From CAWAVN01 sp963825075 (GTDB lineage: Bacteria > Planctomycetota > Planctomycetia > Planctomycetales > Planctomycetaceae), in assembly GCA_963825075.1 (NCBI GenBank), contig CAWGRX010000030.1, positions 62,001 through 126,000 of the forward strand: a DNA stretch of 64,000 nucleotides, given 5' to 3'. A model generated the notes under the pieces. It was not told the origin of the DNA. It ran no database searches and saw only the letters and a program-made list of their open reading frames with translations. This document shows, in pieces, positions 1 through 8,362 of this stretch. The number at the start of each line of letters is the position of its first letter. Position 1 is the stretch's first letter. The position numbers and the translations under genes are program-made.

Positions 1-1131
1 AAAGGCTGCGCGGAATGCGTAACCGTCTGCGACGACCTCGCCCTTAAAATGATTCCCAAATCCGAAGAGACGATGGAGAGCATCCGCAAGAGCCATCGCT
101 ACTTCAAACAGATCGGCCCGTCCAACGACGACTACATCAACGACAACCTCTTGATCGACATGATGCTCAAAGAGCAGACCCACATTTACGTCGGCGGGGC
201 CGGTTCGTGCGCGGGTTGCGGCGAAGGCACGGCACTTCGCATGCTCTGCTCGGCCACGGGAGCCAAGTACGGCGACCAGTGGGCCATCGTCGCCGCCACT
301 GGCTGCAACACCGTTTACACTTCGACTTATCCCTACAATCCCTACCTCGTGCCCTGGACCAATTCGCTCTTTGAAAATGCCCCGGCCGACGCAATGGGCG
401 TGCGGGCCCGCTGGGATCAAAAAGGCTGGAAAGAGAAGCCCATCTGGTGCATCGGCGGGGACGGGGCGATGTTCGACATCGGGTTTCAGTCACTGTCGCG
501 GATGCTCGCCTCCGGCATGCACATCAAAATCTTCGTGCTGGATACGCAGGTGTATTCCAACACCGGCGGCCAGGCTTCGACCAGCACCTTCACCGGCCAG
601 AACACCAAAATGAGCGTGCACGGCAAAGCCATCGACGGAAAACAGGAACGCCGCAAGGAAATCGCCCAGATCGCGATGATGCACCCGCACACCTTTGTGG
701 CCCAGACGACCTGCGCCCACGTCAACCACTTCTACAAGTCGGTGTTGGGGGCGCTCGAATTTGACGGGCCGGCCCTCATCAGTTGCTACACCACCTGCCA
801 GCCGGAGCACGGCGTGGGCGACAACATGGCCACCGACCAGGCCCGGCTCGCCGTTGATTCGCGGGCGTTTCCGCTGTTGATCTTCGATCCCAGCAAAGGC
901 ACCCGCCTCAAAGAACGGTTGTCGCTCCAGGGGAATCCCGCCGTCAAAGAGGAGTGGTGGAAGAACCCCAAAACCGGCGAGGTCGTGGACTTCATCACCT
1001 TCGCCCGCAGCGAAGGCCGCTTCGGAAAGCACTTCGACAAAGAAGGCAACCCGTCCCACACGCTGCTCGCCGCCAAACAAGACCGCCTGGAAAACTGGCA
1101 GCTCCTGCAAGAACTCGCCGGCGTCATTTGA
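1..1131 (+). CDS. nifJ: Pyruvate:ferredoxin (flavodoxin) oxidoreductase, C-terminal part (partial)
   Basis: The reading frame is open from base 1, so the gene enters from the left and only its last 376 codons are present. It would convert pyruvate and CoA to acetyl-CoA and CO2 with reduced ferredoxin, in the cytoplasm. The first residues (GCAECVTVCDD) are the end of a 4Fe-4S ferredoxin domain. Next comes the cysteine pair of the proximal cluster (CAGCGEG). The thiamine-diphosphate domain has GGDGAMFDIG followed by VYSNTGGQ, the usual Mg/TPP-binding arrangement. The tail (GEVVDFITFARSEGRFGKHF) is typical of the fused bacterial NifJ form. It ends just before a strong bidirectional terminator and faces cysC. 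Family identity is very safe; direction of use (fermentative or anabolic) cannot be told here. Confidence 0.95.
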   Translation, partial: KGCAECVTVCDDLALKMIPKSEETMESIRKSHRYFKQIGPSNDDYINDNLLIDMMLKEQTHIYVGGAGSCAGCGEGTALRMLCSATGAKYGDQWAIVAATGCNTVYTSTYPYNPYLVPWTNSLFENAPADAMGVRARWDQKGWKEKPIWCIGGDGAMFDIGFQSLSRMLASGMHIKIFVLDTQVYSNTGGQASTSTFTGQNTKMSVHGKAIDGKQERRKEIAQIAMMHPHTFVAQTTCAHVNHFYKSVLGALEFDGPALISCYTTCQPEHGVGDNMATDQARLAVDSRAFPLLIFDPSKGTRLKERLSLQGNPAVKEEWWKNPKTGEVVDFITFARSEGRFGKHFDKEGNPSHTLLAAKQDRLENWQLLQELAGVI

Positions 1132-1158
1132 GGGCGGAATTGATAACTCGATCAATGC

Positions 1159-1236
1159 AAAAAGAGCTGCGCACCGAAGTAAGCGGAAGCGAAGTGAAGG
1201 CGAAATCTCCCGCTTACTATCGTGCGCGGCTTTTTT
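1159..1236. terminator. Bidirectional Rho-independent terminator
   Basis: Arms at 1159-1186 and 1210-1236 pair almost completely (AAAAAGAGCTGCGCACC against TGCGCGGCTTTTTT, continued by AGTAAGCGG against CCGCTTACT). An A-run before and a T-run after make it work on both strands. It lies between convergent nifJ and cysC. Confidence 0.85.
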
Positions 1237-1243
1237 GGCGAAT

Positions 1244-1855
1244 TTACAGCGAGAGCCGTTTCTGGCTTTCAAGGTAGGCGATGACTTCCTGGGCCAATTC
1301 GTCGATGCCTTTGCTGTCGGAATCCAAAACCAGTTCCGGCTTTTCGGGGGCTTCGTAGGGGGCATCAATCCCGGTAAAACCTTTAATTTCGCCGGCCCGG
1401 GCTTTTTTATAAAGGCCCTTGGGATCGCGGGCTTCGCAGGTTTCCAGCGAGGCTTTCACGTAGATTTCGACAAACTCGCCCGGCTCCAGCAGTTCGCGGA
1501 CTAGATCGCGGTCGGCTTTGTAAGGCGAAATAAACGCCGTGCTGGTGATGATCCCTGCACTTGAAAACAGCTTGGCGACTTCGCCGATCCGGCGGATGTT
1601 TTCAGTGCGGTCTTCCGGCGAGAATCCCAGATTTTTGTTCAGCCCCATGCGGACGTTGTCGCCGTCGAGGACAAAGCTGCGTTTCCCCTGGGAGTGCAGA
1701 AGGTGATCCACCGTATTCGCGACGGTGCTTTTGCCGCAGCCGGAGAGCCCCGTGAACCACAGCACGCTGCCGGGGTGCCCGTTGAGTTTTTCGCGTTCCG
1801 CCTTGGAAACGTGGTGCTCGTGCCAGGTAACGTTGGTTGCTTTTTGGTCAGCCAT
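1244..1855 (-). CDS. cysC: Adenylylsulfate kinase
   Basis: A 203-residue APS kinase that phosphorylates adenosine 5'-phosphosulfate to PAPS in sulfate assimilation or sulfo-group transfer. The Walker A motif is GLSGCGKST (about residue 34). The FISPYKADRD segment carries the conserved serine region of APS kinases. The C-terminal part has the expected KGLYKKARAGEIKGFTGID segment. The start chosen is the ATG at 1855, preceded by an AAGGGAG ribosome-binding site; an in-frame upstream extension to 2029 lacks family similarity and runs through a hairpin repeat. No ATP sulfurylase gene is adjacent, so it is not part of a local cysDNC operon. Length is normal for a stand-alone CysC. Confidence 0.95.
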   Translation of the reverse strand: MADQKATNVTWHEHHVSKAEREKLNGHPGSVLWFTGLSGCGKSTVANTVDHLLHSQGKRSFVLDGDNVRMGLNKNLGFSPEDRTENIRRIGEVAKLFSSAGIITSTAFISPYKADRDLVRELLEPGEFVEIYVKASLETCEARDPKGLYKKARAGEIKGFTGIDAPYEAPEKPELVLDSDSKGIDELAQEVIAYLESQKRLSL

Positions 1856-1918
1856 CGAAGAAAAACTCCCTTCGTATTTGGTTTTGGGTGTTCGGTTTTC
1901 AATTGAGATTAACCCGGC

Positions 1919-1948
1919 GAGCCGAGTGAGCGGGTAAGAACTCGGCTC
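1919..1948. repeat. Intergenic palindrome (GAGCCGAGT type)
   Basis: GAGCCGAGT at 1919-1927 pairs with ACTCGGCTC at 1940-1948. It belongs to a loosely similar group of GGCGAGCCG-containing palindromes also found at 2661-2729 and as a half copy near 41440. Confidence 0.55.
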
Positions 1949-2070
1949 ACAGCTTCCAATCAGAAAAACAAGAAAAAGCCCCCGCGAGGGGTGCTTGCAA
2001 GTTGCAGCGATAGCACAGATACTAGGCAAACGGGCCGACTGAGGGAAGTGAAATGTCCCAAATGGGTTTT

Positions 2071-2200
2071 ACCACAAAGACACGAAGAATTGCATCGAAG
2101 ATGAACGCCGCTTGATAGATCGGCATAATTGGGAACGAAGAACGAAAGCCGTCGCGAGGTTGATCAGTCCCCATTTTTCCTTCGTGTCTTCGTGGTGAAA
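2071..2200. repeat. Inverted repeat of ACCACAAAGACACGAAG type
   Basis: ACCACAAAGACACGAAGAA (2071-2089) is repeated inverted at 2177-2200 (rc: TTTCACCACGAAGACACGAA). The right arm lies inside the upstream open frame of hisI, which argues against the earliest possible start for that gene. Confidence 0.6.
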
Positions 2201-2245
2201 TTAAATCGCAACGAGAAAGTGCGCAACAACCAAGGATTTTTGAAA

Positions 2246-2641
2246 GTGACTGAGCAACCCAACGAGCCGGATTTTGAGAAGTCGCCGCTGATTCCTGTGA
2301 TCGCCCAGGATGCCCAAAGCGGAGACGTATTGATGCTGGCCTACATGAACCGCGAAGCCTGGAACGAAACCTTGAAGACGGGCAAAGTCTGCTATTACAG
2401 CCGCAGCCGAGATAAGCTTTGGCGAAAAGGCGAAGAGAGCGGCAACGTGCAAAACGTCAAAGCCATTTATTTCGACTGCGACCGCGACACGCTGTTGATC
2501 AAAGTCGATCAAGTTGGCGGAGCCGCCTGCCACGAAGGCTACAAAAGCTGCTTCTTCCGCCAAATCGACCCGGCGACGAAGGAAATCACCGTGATCGGCG
2601 AGCGGGTGTTCGATCCCAAGGCGGTTTACAACAAAACCTAA
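2246..2641 (+). CDS. hisI: Phosphoribosyl-AMP cyclohydrolase
   Basis: Third step of histidine synthesis: it opens the adenine ring of phosphoribosyl-AMP. The 131 residues cover the whole single-domain HisI family, with the motifs GDVLMLAYMN, YYSRSRDKLWRKGEESGN and the metal-binding DCDRDTLL and GGAACHEGYKSCF segments. The GTG at 2246 is preferred as start: AAGGA lies 9 bases upstream and the encoded length matches the family. The frame is open further up to an ATG at 2129, but that stretch includes a dispersed repeat and has no family similarity. There is no fused HisE domain. hisG follows 127 bases downstream on the same strand. Confidence 0.93.
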   Translation: MTEQPNEPDFEKSPLIPVIAQDAQSGDVLMLAYMNREAWNETLKTGKVCYYSRSRDKLWRKGEESGNVQNVKAIYFDCDRDTLLIKVDQVGGAACHEGYKSCFFRQIDPATKEITVIGERVFDPKAVYNKT

Positions 2642-2660
2642 GTTTGATCCCTGGGAATTA

Positions 2661-2729
2661 AGGCGAGCCGAACCGCGTCAGCGGCCGGGTTCGTTTTAAA
2701 CCTGGCCGCTCACGCGGCTCGGCTCGCCG
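2661..2729. repeat. Palindromic intergenic repeat between hisI and hisG
   Basis: GGCGAGCCGAACCGCGTCAG (2662-2681) pairs with a right arm at 2702-2728 (GGCCGCTCACGCGGCTCGGC within it), giving a long imperfect hairpin. It has no T-run, so it is more likely a dispersed palindromic element than a terminator. Confidence 0.7.
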
Positions 2730-2768
2730 GATTCGCGAAATCTGAGATTTGAAGAAATTTGAAGAATC

Positions 2769-3668
2769 ATGTCGGACACCGAAAACACAGCGATGCCGCG
2801 CCTTTTGAAGCTCGGGATTCCTGCGGGCAGTTTGCAGGATGCGACTGCGGAGCTTTTTCGCCGGGCGGGTTATAACATCAAATTTTCCTCGCGGTCGTAT
2901 TATCCCGACATCGACGATGAGGACATTGAATGCCTGTTGATCCGCGCCCAGGAGATGGCCCGCTACGTCGAGGAAGGAATTTTGGATGCGGGCATCACCG
3001 GGCACGATTGGGTTTTGGAAACCGAAGCCGACGTGCATGAGATTTGCGAGTTGGTGTTCTCGAAAGTCAGCCGCCGGCCGGTGCGGTGGGTGCTCTGCGT
3101 GCCGAACGATTCATCGGTCAAGACCGTTAAGGATTTGGAGGGCAAACGCATCGCCACGGAAGCGGTGGGTCTTACGAAGCGGTTCCTCGAACAGCATGGC
3201 GTCACCGCGAAAGTGGAGTTTTCCTGGGGGGCGACCGAAGTCAAGCCGCCCCGCCTGGCCGATGCCATTGTGGAAGTCACTGAGACGGGGAGTTCCCTGC
3301 GGGCGAACAATCTGCGGATCGTGGCCGAGGTCATCCAAAGCACGACCCGCTTCATCGCCAATAAAAAATCCTACGAAGACCCGTGGATTCGCGAGAAGTT
3401 GGACAACATCGCGCTCATGCTGGAATCGTGTCTCGCCGCCGAGGGCAAAGTCGGGCTGATGATGAACGTCCGCCGGGACAATCTGCAGGAGGTGCTCGGT
3501 CAACTGCCTTCGCTCCAATCCCCCACGGTGTCTTCGCTGTCCGATCCGGATTGGGTGGATGTTAATGCGATCGTGGCCGAGTCTTTCGTCCGCACGATCA
3601 TCCCCAAACTCAAAGTCGCCGGCGCGCGGGGCATCGTGGAATACTCGATCAACAAAATCATCGAATAG
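2769..3668 (+). CDS. hisG: ATP phosphoribosyltransferase (long form)
   Basis: Catalyses the first committed step of histidine synthesis, joining ATP and PRPP. At 299 residues this is the long HisG form: an N-terminal two-lobed catalytic part (LKLGIPAGSLQDATAELFRR, then ADAIVEVTETGSSLRANNL, the PRPP-binding region) followed by an ACT-like regulatory C-terminus of about 80 residues (VGLMMNVRRDNLQEVLGQLP, then GARGIVEYSINKII) that normally binds histidine. It therefore should not need HisZ. The start at 2769 has a purine-rich site (GAAGAA) upstream. It sits downstream of hisI and the two may be co-transcribed despite the intervening palindrome. Confidence 0.96.
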   Translation: MSDTENTAMPRLLKLGIPAGSLQDATAELFRRAGYNIKFSSRSYYPDIDDEDIECLLIRAQEMARYVEEGILDAGITGHDWVLETEADVHEICELVFSKVSRRPVRWVLCVPNDSSVKTVKDLEGKRIATEAVGLTKRFLEQHGVTAKVEFSWGATEVKPPRLADAIVEVTETGSSLRANNLRIVAEVIQSTTRFIANKKSYEDPWIREKLDNIALMLESCLAAEGKVGLMMNVRRDNLQEVLGQLPSLQSPTVSSLSDPDWVDVNAIVAESFVRTIIPKLKVAGARGIVEYSINKIIE

Positions 3669-4021
3669 TGTATTTATCAATGTGAAGGTTCGGGCGAAAA
3701 CCGGGGCTAGCGCTGGGCTGTTCAAAATTTGGCATTGACGTGTGGAAATGAGGGTAATGATTTAGCCACTTTTGTTCCCGGTTCCTCGGAAAATGGTTGA
3801 AAATACCCAATGAATAGAGCAAAATCACCGATTTGCGAACGGTAAAACTGGCAAAGACAAATCCTCGTCAACTCCAATTTTTGAACACCCCAGGCTAGCG
3901 CCCGGCGGCGATTTAAATCCGAAGAAAACCGGGGCTAGCACCGGCGGCTATTATTTTCAACTCGATGTTTTTGCCCTCGACACGAACCGATGGGCATAAA
4001 ACGTCTCTGTGAGTTTTCAAC
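3669..4021. other. Gene-free interval with short direct repeats
   Basis: No convincing gene. The phrase GAAAACCGGGGCTAGC occurs at about 3696 and again at about 3924, and a related GGCTAGCGCCCGGCGG lies near 3892. These resemble the GCTAGC-containing repeats at 19.0, 23.7 and 36.8 kb. Confidence 0.5.
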
Positions 4022-4384
4022 ATGGCGCGATGCGAGCAGGGTTATTTGTGCGAGGTGTGCGGCGAGGAGGTCGAGAACATCACCGACAGCGATTTGTATC
4101 TTCGCTACGTGATCGGGGAAATCGACGGGCGGGCATTGCTCACCGCGGCGGAACGGCATCTTCACTGCAATCCGACCCAGGCCCAGTTTATTGTGGATGA
4201 CCGATTCGAACCGGTCATTGTGGAAGGGCCGTTTGACAAACGCCTGCTCGATGCCCAGTTCGTCCGCGAACGCGAAGACCTGATTACGCGCGGCTGGCGG
4301 CGGTTGCAGGAAGTGGCGAAGCTGTCCATTCCGATTGCGGAATATCCTCTCCCCGAAGTCCAAGCCGCACGGAACCGTTCCTGA
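4022..4384 (+). CDS. Conserved hypothetical protein with possible zinc site
   Basis: A 120-residue soluble protein with no assigned function. An N-terminal CEVCGEEV segment (Cys about residues 10 and 13) and a later HLHCNP (about residue 47) could together form a mononuclear zinc site. The remainder is charged and mixed alpha/beta, with no signal peptide or membrane segment. The composition and codon use look like real coding sequence, but the ribosome-binding site is weak. It stands alone between two repeat-rich spacers. I recognise the type as one of the small conserved planctomycete proteins, but cannot name a family. Confidence 0.65.
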   Translation: MARCEQGYLCEVCGEEVENITDSDLYLRYVIGEIDGRALLTAAERHLHCNPTQAQFIVDDRFEPVIVEGPFDKRLLDAQFVREREDLITRGWRRLQEVAKLSIPIAEYPLPEVQAARNRS

Positions 4385-4475
4385 TTTAGCCTCCGCGACG
4401 ACTATTTGTCAAAATCCGAAATCCGAATCTCGAAATTGGAAAAATCCGAATGACCAACACGATTAAACTCCGGGG

Positions 4476-4626
4476 TTTGGAGCCTTGGGATTTCAGTAGT
4501 TCCAAATTTCGTGTGAATGTGGTCACACCGTCCCGGCTGGATTGGCAGACGAGAGGCCTGCACCAAAGGAATTTAGGGCCGGACCTTCGGTCCTTTCTCC
4601 TTAATTTGGATCTACTGAAATTCCAA
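4476..4626. repeat. Inverted repeat, about 23-bp arms
   Basis: The arm at about 4485-4508 (GGATTTCAGTAGTTCCAAAT) is repeated inverted at about 4603-4626 (ATTTGGATCTACTGAAATTCC there). The loop of about 95 bases contains its own hairpin (GGACCTTCGGTCC at about 4581). This fills most of the gene-free interval 4385-4705, which is otherwise empty. Confidence 0.65.
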
Positions 4627-4705
4627 ACCTTCATGCGACGAGCCGTCCCCACAACGAATAGGCTGCGGCGGTTGGAGGCTTCGGATTTCCATTTGGCATT
4701 CAGCC

Positions 4706-6119
4706 ATGTCCAAAATGTCCTCAACACCAGATAACAAATCGGCCCCGGAACGGGTGTTGTTTGTCACCGGTCGGTTGGCGGAGTTTGGGCTGCGGCGGGT
4801 GTTGGAACCGCTCGCGAAAGAACTCGGCTTAAAATACGAAGTCCGCGTGCTGGGCATCAGCGTGGCGGCTTTGATGCACGCCGATTGGGTCGCCCGCAAA
4901 CTCACGCTCCCGGGAAACTTCGACCGCGTGATTCTTCCGGGTTGGTGTCAGGGCGATCTGGGACTCTTGGAAGAGCGGTTTCAAACGGCGTTTGAACTGG
5001 GGCCCAAAGATCTCCATGATCTGCCGGAGTTTTTCGGCCGCGAAGAGCGCCCCGCCGTGTCGCTCGAGGATTACACGATCGAAATCCTCGCGGAAATTAA
5101 TCACGCTCCCCATCTCGGCGAAAAGGACTTGTTCGCGGCGGCGGCGAGGTTTCGGGAATCCGGGGCGGATGTGATCGACCTGGGCTGTGTGCCGGGCGAA
5201 TGCTGGAACGATGCGGGCTGCATCACCCGCCGGCTTTGTGAAGCGGGGTTTCGGGTTTCGATCGACAGCTTCGATCGTAATGAAGTTGAAGCCGCCGTCG
5301 AAAACGGGGCCGAGTTGGTGCTGAGTTGCAATGGCAGCAACAAATCCTGGGCCGCGGAATTGGGGGCCGAGTTGGTCGTGATCCCCGATGATCCCCGCGA
5401 CCTTCGCACACTCGAAGATACCCTACGCGCATTTGAGCGAGCGCGGTTGCCGGTTTCGGCTGGATCCCGTTCTGGAGCCGATCGGCTTTGGATTCGCCGA
5501 GTCGCTTTCGCGGTATTACGCGGTGCGAAAGCAATGGCCGGATTGCGAGATGCTGATGGGCGTGGGCAATCTCACGGAACTCACGGAAGTGGACACCGCC
5601 GGCGTCAACGTGTTGCTCGCCGCCATCTGCGAGGAATTAAATATCCGCAGCATCCTCACGACCGAGGTCATCAATTGGGCCAGAACCGCCGTGCGGGAAT
5701 TCGATCTGGCCCGCCGGTTGGTGCATTACGCGTTGAAGCATCGTCAACTGCCCAAGCATGTGGATTCGTCGCTGGTGATGCTCCGCGATCCCCGCATGCC
5801 GAATCAGACGGACGAAGAACTCGCCCGGCTCGCGGCGGATTTGACCGATCCCAACTTCCGCATCTTCGTGGAAGGCGGTCAAATCCACGTGATGAACCGC
5901 GACGGCTACTGGAAAGGCACGGGTGCCTTTGAGTTGTTCGACGAGTTCACCCAGGATACAACGCTGGATGCAGCGCATGCGTTTTATTTGGGTTATGAAC
6001 TGGCCAAGGCCGTGACCGCGCTGACATTGGGCAAGCACTACACGCAGGATCAGAGCCTGCGGTGGGGAGTTTTGACAGTCCCGGAGCAAAGCGCCCACGA
6101 ACGCCGGAAAAAACACTAA
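4706..6119 (+). CDS. Dihydropteroate synthase-like protein of the tetrahydromethanopterin type (frameshifted)
   Basis: Corrected length about 470 residues. The N-terminal part (VLFVTGRLAEFGLRRVLEPL) followed by a pterin-binding TIM barrel (GADVIDLGCVPGECWND, VSIDSFDRNEVEAAVENGAE) matches the archaeal-type dihydropteroate-synthase-related family used for tetrahydromethanopterin synthesis, also seen in H4MPT-containing bacteria. The frame breaks at the TTT of 5454-5456: removing one T joins ...FERARLPV to RLDPVLEPIGFGF without loss, after which translation continues to 6119 (EMLMGVGNLTELTEVDTAGVN). That clean join suggests a one-base insertion or sequencing error. Start is 4706 or the ATG at 4715. 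A genuine bacterial folP is present at 55.8 kb, so this gene is not the folate enzyme. Confidence 0.8.
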
Positions 6120-6227
6120 TTGGAGCGAAATTCCGTTCATCGGGTTCTGGCAATCGCTAGGGGCGTCACCTATGATGAACTCTTGCGAAACCTGTTGAAG
6201 TTTTTTGGGTAAAACGAAGCCTCGACC

Positions 6228-7247
6228 ATGTTGTTATTGATAATTCGAGTGGTGTTTGCGTCCGTATGTGCTGGAGCGATTGCGACTTACGTCAGCCGCA
6301 ATCCGCAGCCCACCATTGTGCAAGAGCACCCGCTGTTGGCGTTTTTTGTGCTGATGCTCATCACGCAGGCGGCCACCATTGTCGATCTGTTGATTGGAAA
6401 AAAACGCATCGAAATCATCTCGGCGATTTATTTCGGGCTGATGATCGGCTATCTCCTCAGCTACTTGCTGATGCTCGCCCTCAGCCCGATTTTGGATCCG
6501 TCTTTCCGGGAACCCGTGGCCATGCTGGCAGCATTGGTTCTCCCTTATTTCTGCATTTCGCTCCTCTTGCAAACCAAAGACGACTTTCGGTTTGCGATTC
6601 CCTACGTGGAGTTTTCCCGCGAACTGAAAGGCGGGAAGCCGTTGATTTTGGACAGCAGCGCCCTGATCGACGGCCGGATTGCCGACGTGATGGACACGAA
6701 AATCATCGATGCCCAACTCGTCGTGCCGCAGTTCGTGCTGCATGAGATTCAGGACATCGCCGACAGCAACGACAAGATGCGCCGCACGCGGGGCCGGCGG
6801 GGTTTGGACGTCTTGAGCAAACTGCAAAACAGCCCCAACGCCGAAGTGCGGATGCACGATACGCCCGAACACGGCAGCGACAGTTTGTCGGTCGATCAGC
6901 GATTGGTGTTGTTGGCGAAGGAAATTGGTGGCCGCGTTGTGACAAACGATTTCAATCTCAACAAAGTCGCCAGCGTCCAAGGCGTGGATGTGATCAACTT
7001 GAACGACGTGGCCAATTCGCTCAAACCCCGCTACCTGCCCGGCGAACGCGTGCAGATCCGCATCATGAAAGAAGGTGAATCGCCCGGCCAGGGCGTGGGC
7101 TATCTCGACGATGGCACGATGGTCGTCTGCGAACAGGCCCAGCACCTCATCGGCAAGGAGATCGACGTGATCGTCACCAGCATGCTCCAAAGCAGCGCCG
7201 GCCGCATGATCTTCGGGCGCCAGGTGCACCACGCGGGCAGCCATTGA
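6228..7247 (+). CDS. Membrane-anchored PIN-TRAM domain protein (YacL type)
   Basis: A 339-residue protein with four N-terminal membrane segments (about residues 3-22, 38-55, 63-85, 95-113), then a PIN nuclease-like domain starting at LILDSSALIDGRI, with the acidic residues D (LDSS), E (LHEIQ), D (SVDQ) and D (VTNDF) in place, and a C-terminal TRAM domain (YLPGERVQIRIMKEG onward). This order is that of the B. subtilis YacL family, predicted membrane-bound ribonucleases or RNA-binding proteins. All four PIN acids are present, so catalysis is plausible. It is preceded by a 108-base spacer and seems monocistronic. Confidence 0.88.
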   Translation: MLLLIIRVVFASVCAGAIATYVSRNPQPTIVQEHPLLAFFVLMLITQAATIVDLLIGKKRIEIISAIYFGLMIGYLLSYLLMLALSPILDPSFREPVAMLAALVLPYFCISLLLQTKDDFRFAIPYVEFSRELKGGKPLILDSSALIDGRIADVMDTKIIDAQLVVPQFVLHEIQDIADSNDKMRRTRGRRGLDVLSKLQNSPNAEVRMHDTPEHGSDSLSVDQRLVLLAKEIGGRVVTNDFNLNKVASVQGVDVINLNDVANSLKPRYLPGERVQIRIMKEGESPGQGVGYLDDGTMVVCEQAQHLIGKEIDVIVTSMLQSSAGRMIFGRQVHHAGSH

Positions 7248-7255
7248 TCCAGGGG

Positions 7256-7672
7256 TCAGAGGCCAGGGGCCGGAGGTCAGAGGTCAGGGAAGAATCCATC
7301 CCACGGCATAACCGTTACGAAACGAAAAAATGTTATCCGGGCTCATCGCGTTTTGGGTTGAATCCCCGCTCCCGCACGCCCCCTTGGCTTTGGAGTCACC
7401 GCGTGGTCGCTTGGCGAGGCTTTGGGGATTATTCGCGCCTTTGGCTATGACAACTACCTGCCCGTTGATCTCTCCACGCTTCGGGTGAAGGCGGACGTAG
7501 AGGTGTTCGACTTGGATCAGCCACACGTTGTTCGCAATATGGGGCCAATTGTCGTAAGGGGGATGTGGTATCCCTTCACTACACTCGGTTTGCCAAAATG
7601 GGCCGACGAATATCTTGTAAATCATTCAATCGGACTTCCCCCTGATCTCTGACCACCGGCCTCTGGCCCCTG
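7256..7672. repeat. Inverted repeat bracketing the small gene at 7330-7652
   Basis: The left arm (about 7264-7283, CAGGGGCCGGAGGTCAGAGG) and the right arm (about 7646-7672, rc CAGGGGCCAGAGGCCGGTGG) are similar with a small gap. The right arm overlaps the stop codon of the enclosed gene. Confidence 0.55.
7330..7652 (+). pseudogene. Small conserved planctomycete protein, frameshifted
   Basis: From an ATG at 7330 the frame reads MLSGLIAFWVESPLPHA. After the C-run at 7379-7383 a different frame reads PLGFGVTAWSLGEALGII and continues through NMGPIVVRGMWYP to 7652. Adding one C to the five-C run joins both into a 107-residue protein. The GVTA...W segment and the NMGP.....GMWYP segment resemble a family of short planctomycete proteins of unknown function that I recall but cannot name. 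No signal peptide or membrane segment. A single homopolymer deletion suggests a sequencing error or very recent mutation. Confidence 0.5.
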
Positions 7673-7673
7673 C

Positions 7674-8330
7674 TCATTCTTGCCAGCCGGCGGCGCCGAT
7701 GAGTTTGACGAATCGGCATTCGCAGAGGATTTCGCTCACGGGCCGGCCGGTTCGTTTGGTGACCCGGTAGAGCGATTGGGCATCGACTGTGCCGACGGGA
7801 ATGATCAGCCGCCCCTCTTCTTTGAGCTGGTCGAACAGGGGCTCGGGAATGTCCGGGGCGGCGGCGGTGACGACGATGCCGTCGTAGGGGGCCTCGTCCG
7901 GGTAGCCCAGCGTGCCGTCGCCGATGTGAAAAATGACGTTGGAAACGTGGAGTTCCTTTAACAGCCGCATCGTGGGTTCGGCCAATTCTTTGAGCCGTTC
8001 GATGGTGACGACTTCCCGGCAGAGTTTGGCGAGCACCGCCGCCTGATACCCGCTGCCGGTGCCGACTTCCAGGACTTTTTCATTCCCGGTGAGTTCCAGG
8101 CTTTGGGTCATCAAGGCCACGATATAGGGCTGGCTGATGGTCTGGCCTTCGCCGATGGGCAAAGCAATGTCGGCATAGGCGTCGGCTATGAGGTCCGGCG
8201 GCACGAACCGCTCGCGCGGGACTTCCTCCATCGCTGCCAGCACCCGCTCATCGGTAATGCCCCGCAGCCTGAGTGTGTTGCACAACTTCGTGCGGGCGTG
8301 TTGAAACGTGTTGGCCTCTCGATCCGTCAT
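7674..8330 (-). CDS. pcm: Protein-L-isoaspartate O-methyltransferase
   Basis: Repairs isoaspartyl residues in damaged proteins by SAM-dependent methylation, in the cytoplasm. The 218 residues match the family length. The N-terminal region has ERFVPPDLIADAYADIALPIGEGQTISQPYIVA (the substrate-pocket region, here spread over about residues 51-83), then the SAM-binding motif VLEVGTGSGYQAAVLA, then GDGTLGYPDEAPYDGIVVTAAAPD. Start is ATG 8330. It is the first gene of a minus-strand pair, with a secreted sugar isomerase-like gene upstream. Confidence 0.95.
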   Translation of the reverse strand: MTDREANTFQHARTKLCNTLRLRGITDERVLAAMEEVPRERFVPPDLIADAYADIALPIGEGQTISQPYIVALMTQSLELTGNEKVLEVGTGSGYQAAVLAKLCREVVTIERLKELAEPTMRLLKELHVSNVIFHIGDGTLGYPDEAPYDGIVVTAAAPDIPEPLFDQLKEEGRLIIPVGTVDAQSLYRVTKRTGRPVSEILCECRFVKLIGAAGWQE

Positions 8331-8362
8331 ATTCTATCGACCAAAAATGTTAGCCGTTATCC

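Noticed and set aside
490..1368. Long open frame opposite nifJ
   Set aside because: Exact antisense shadow of a well-conserved gene; no signals and no family sequence.
1856..2029. N-terminal extension of cysC
   Set aside because: No ribosome-binding site, covers a palindrome; ATG 1855 has a good site and family-like start.
5450..5460. Programmed +1 frameshift in the DHPS-like gene
   Set aside because: No rare or stop codon context at the site; a simple T-run insertion explains it.
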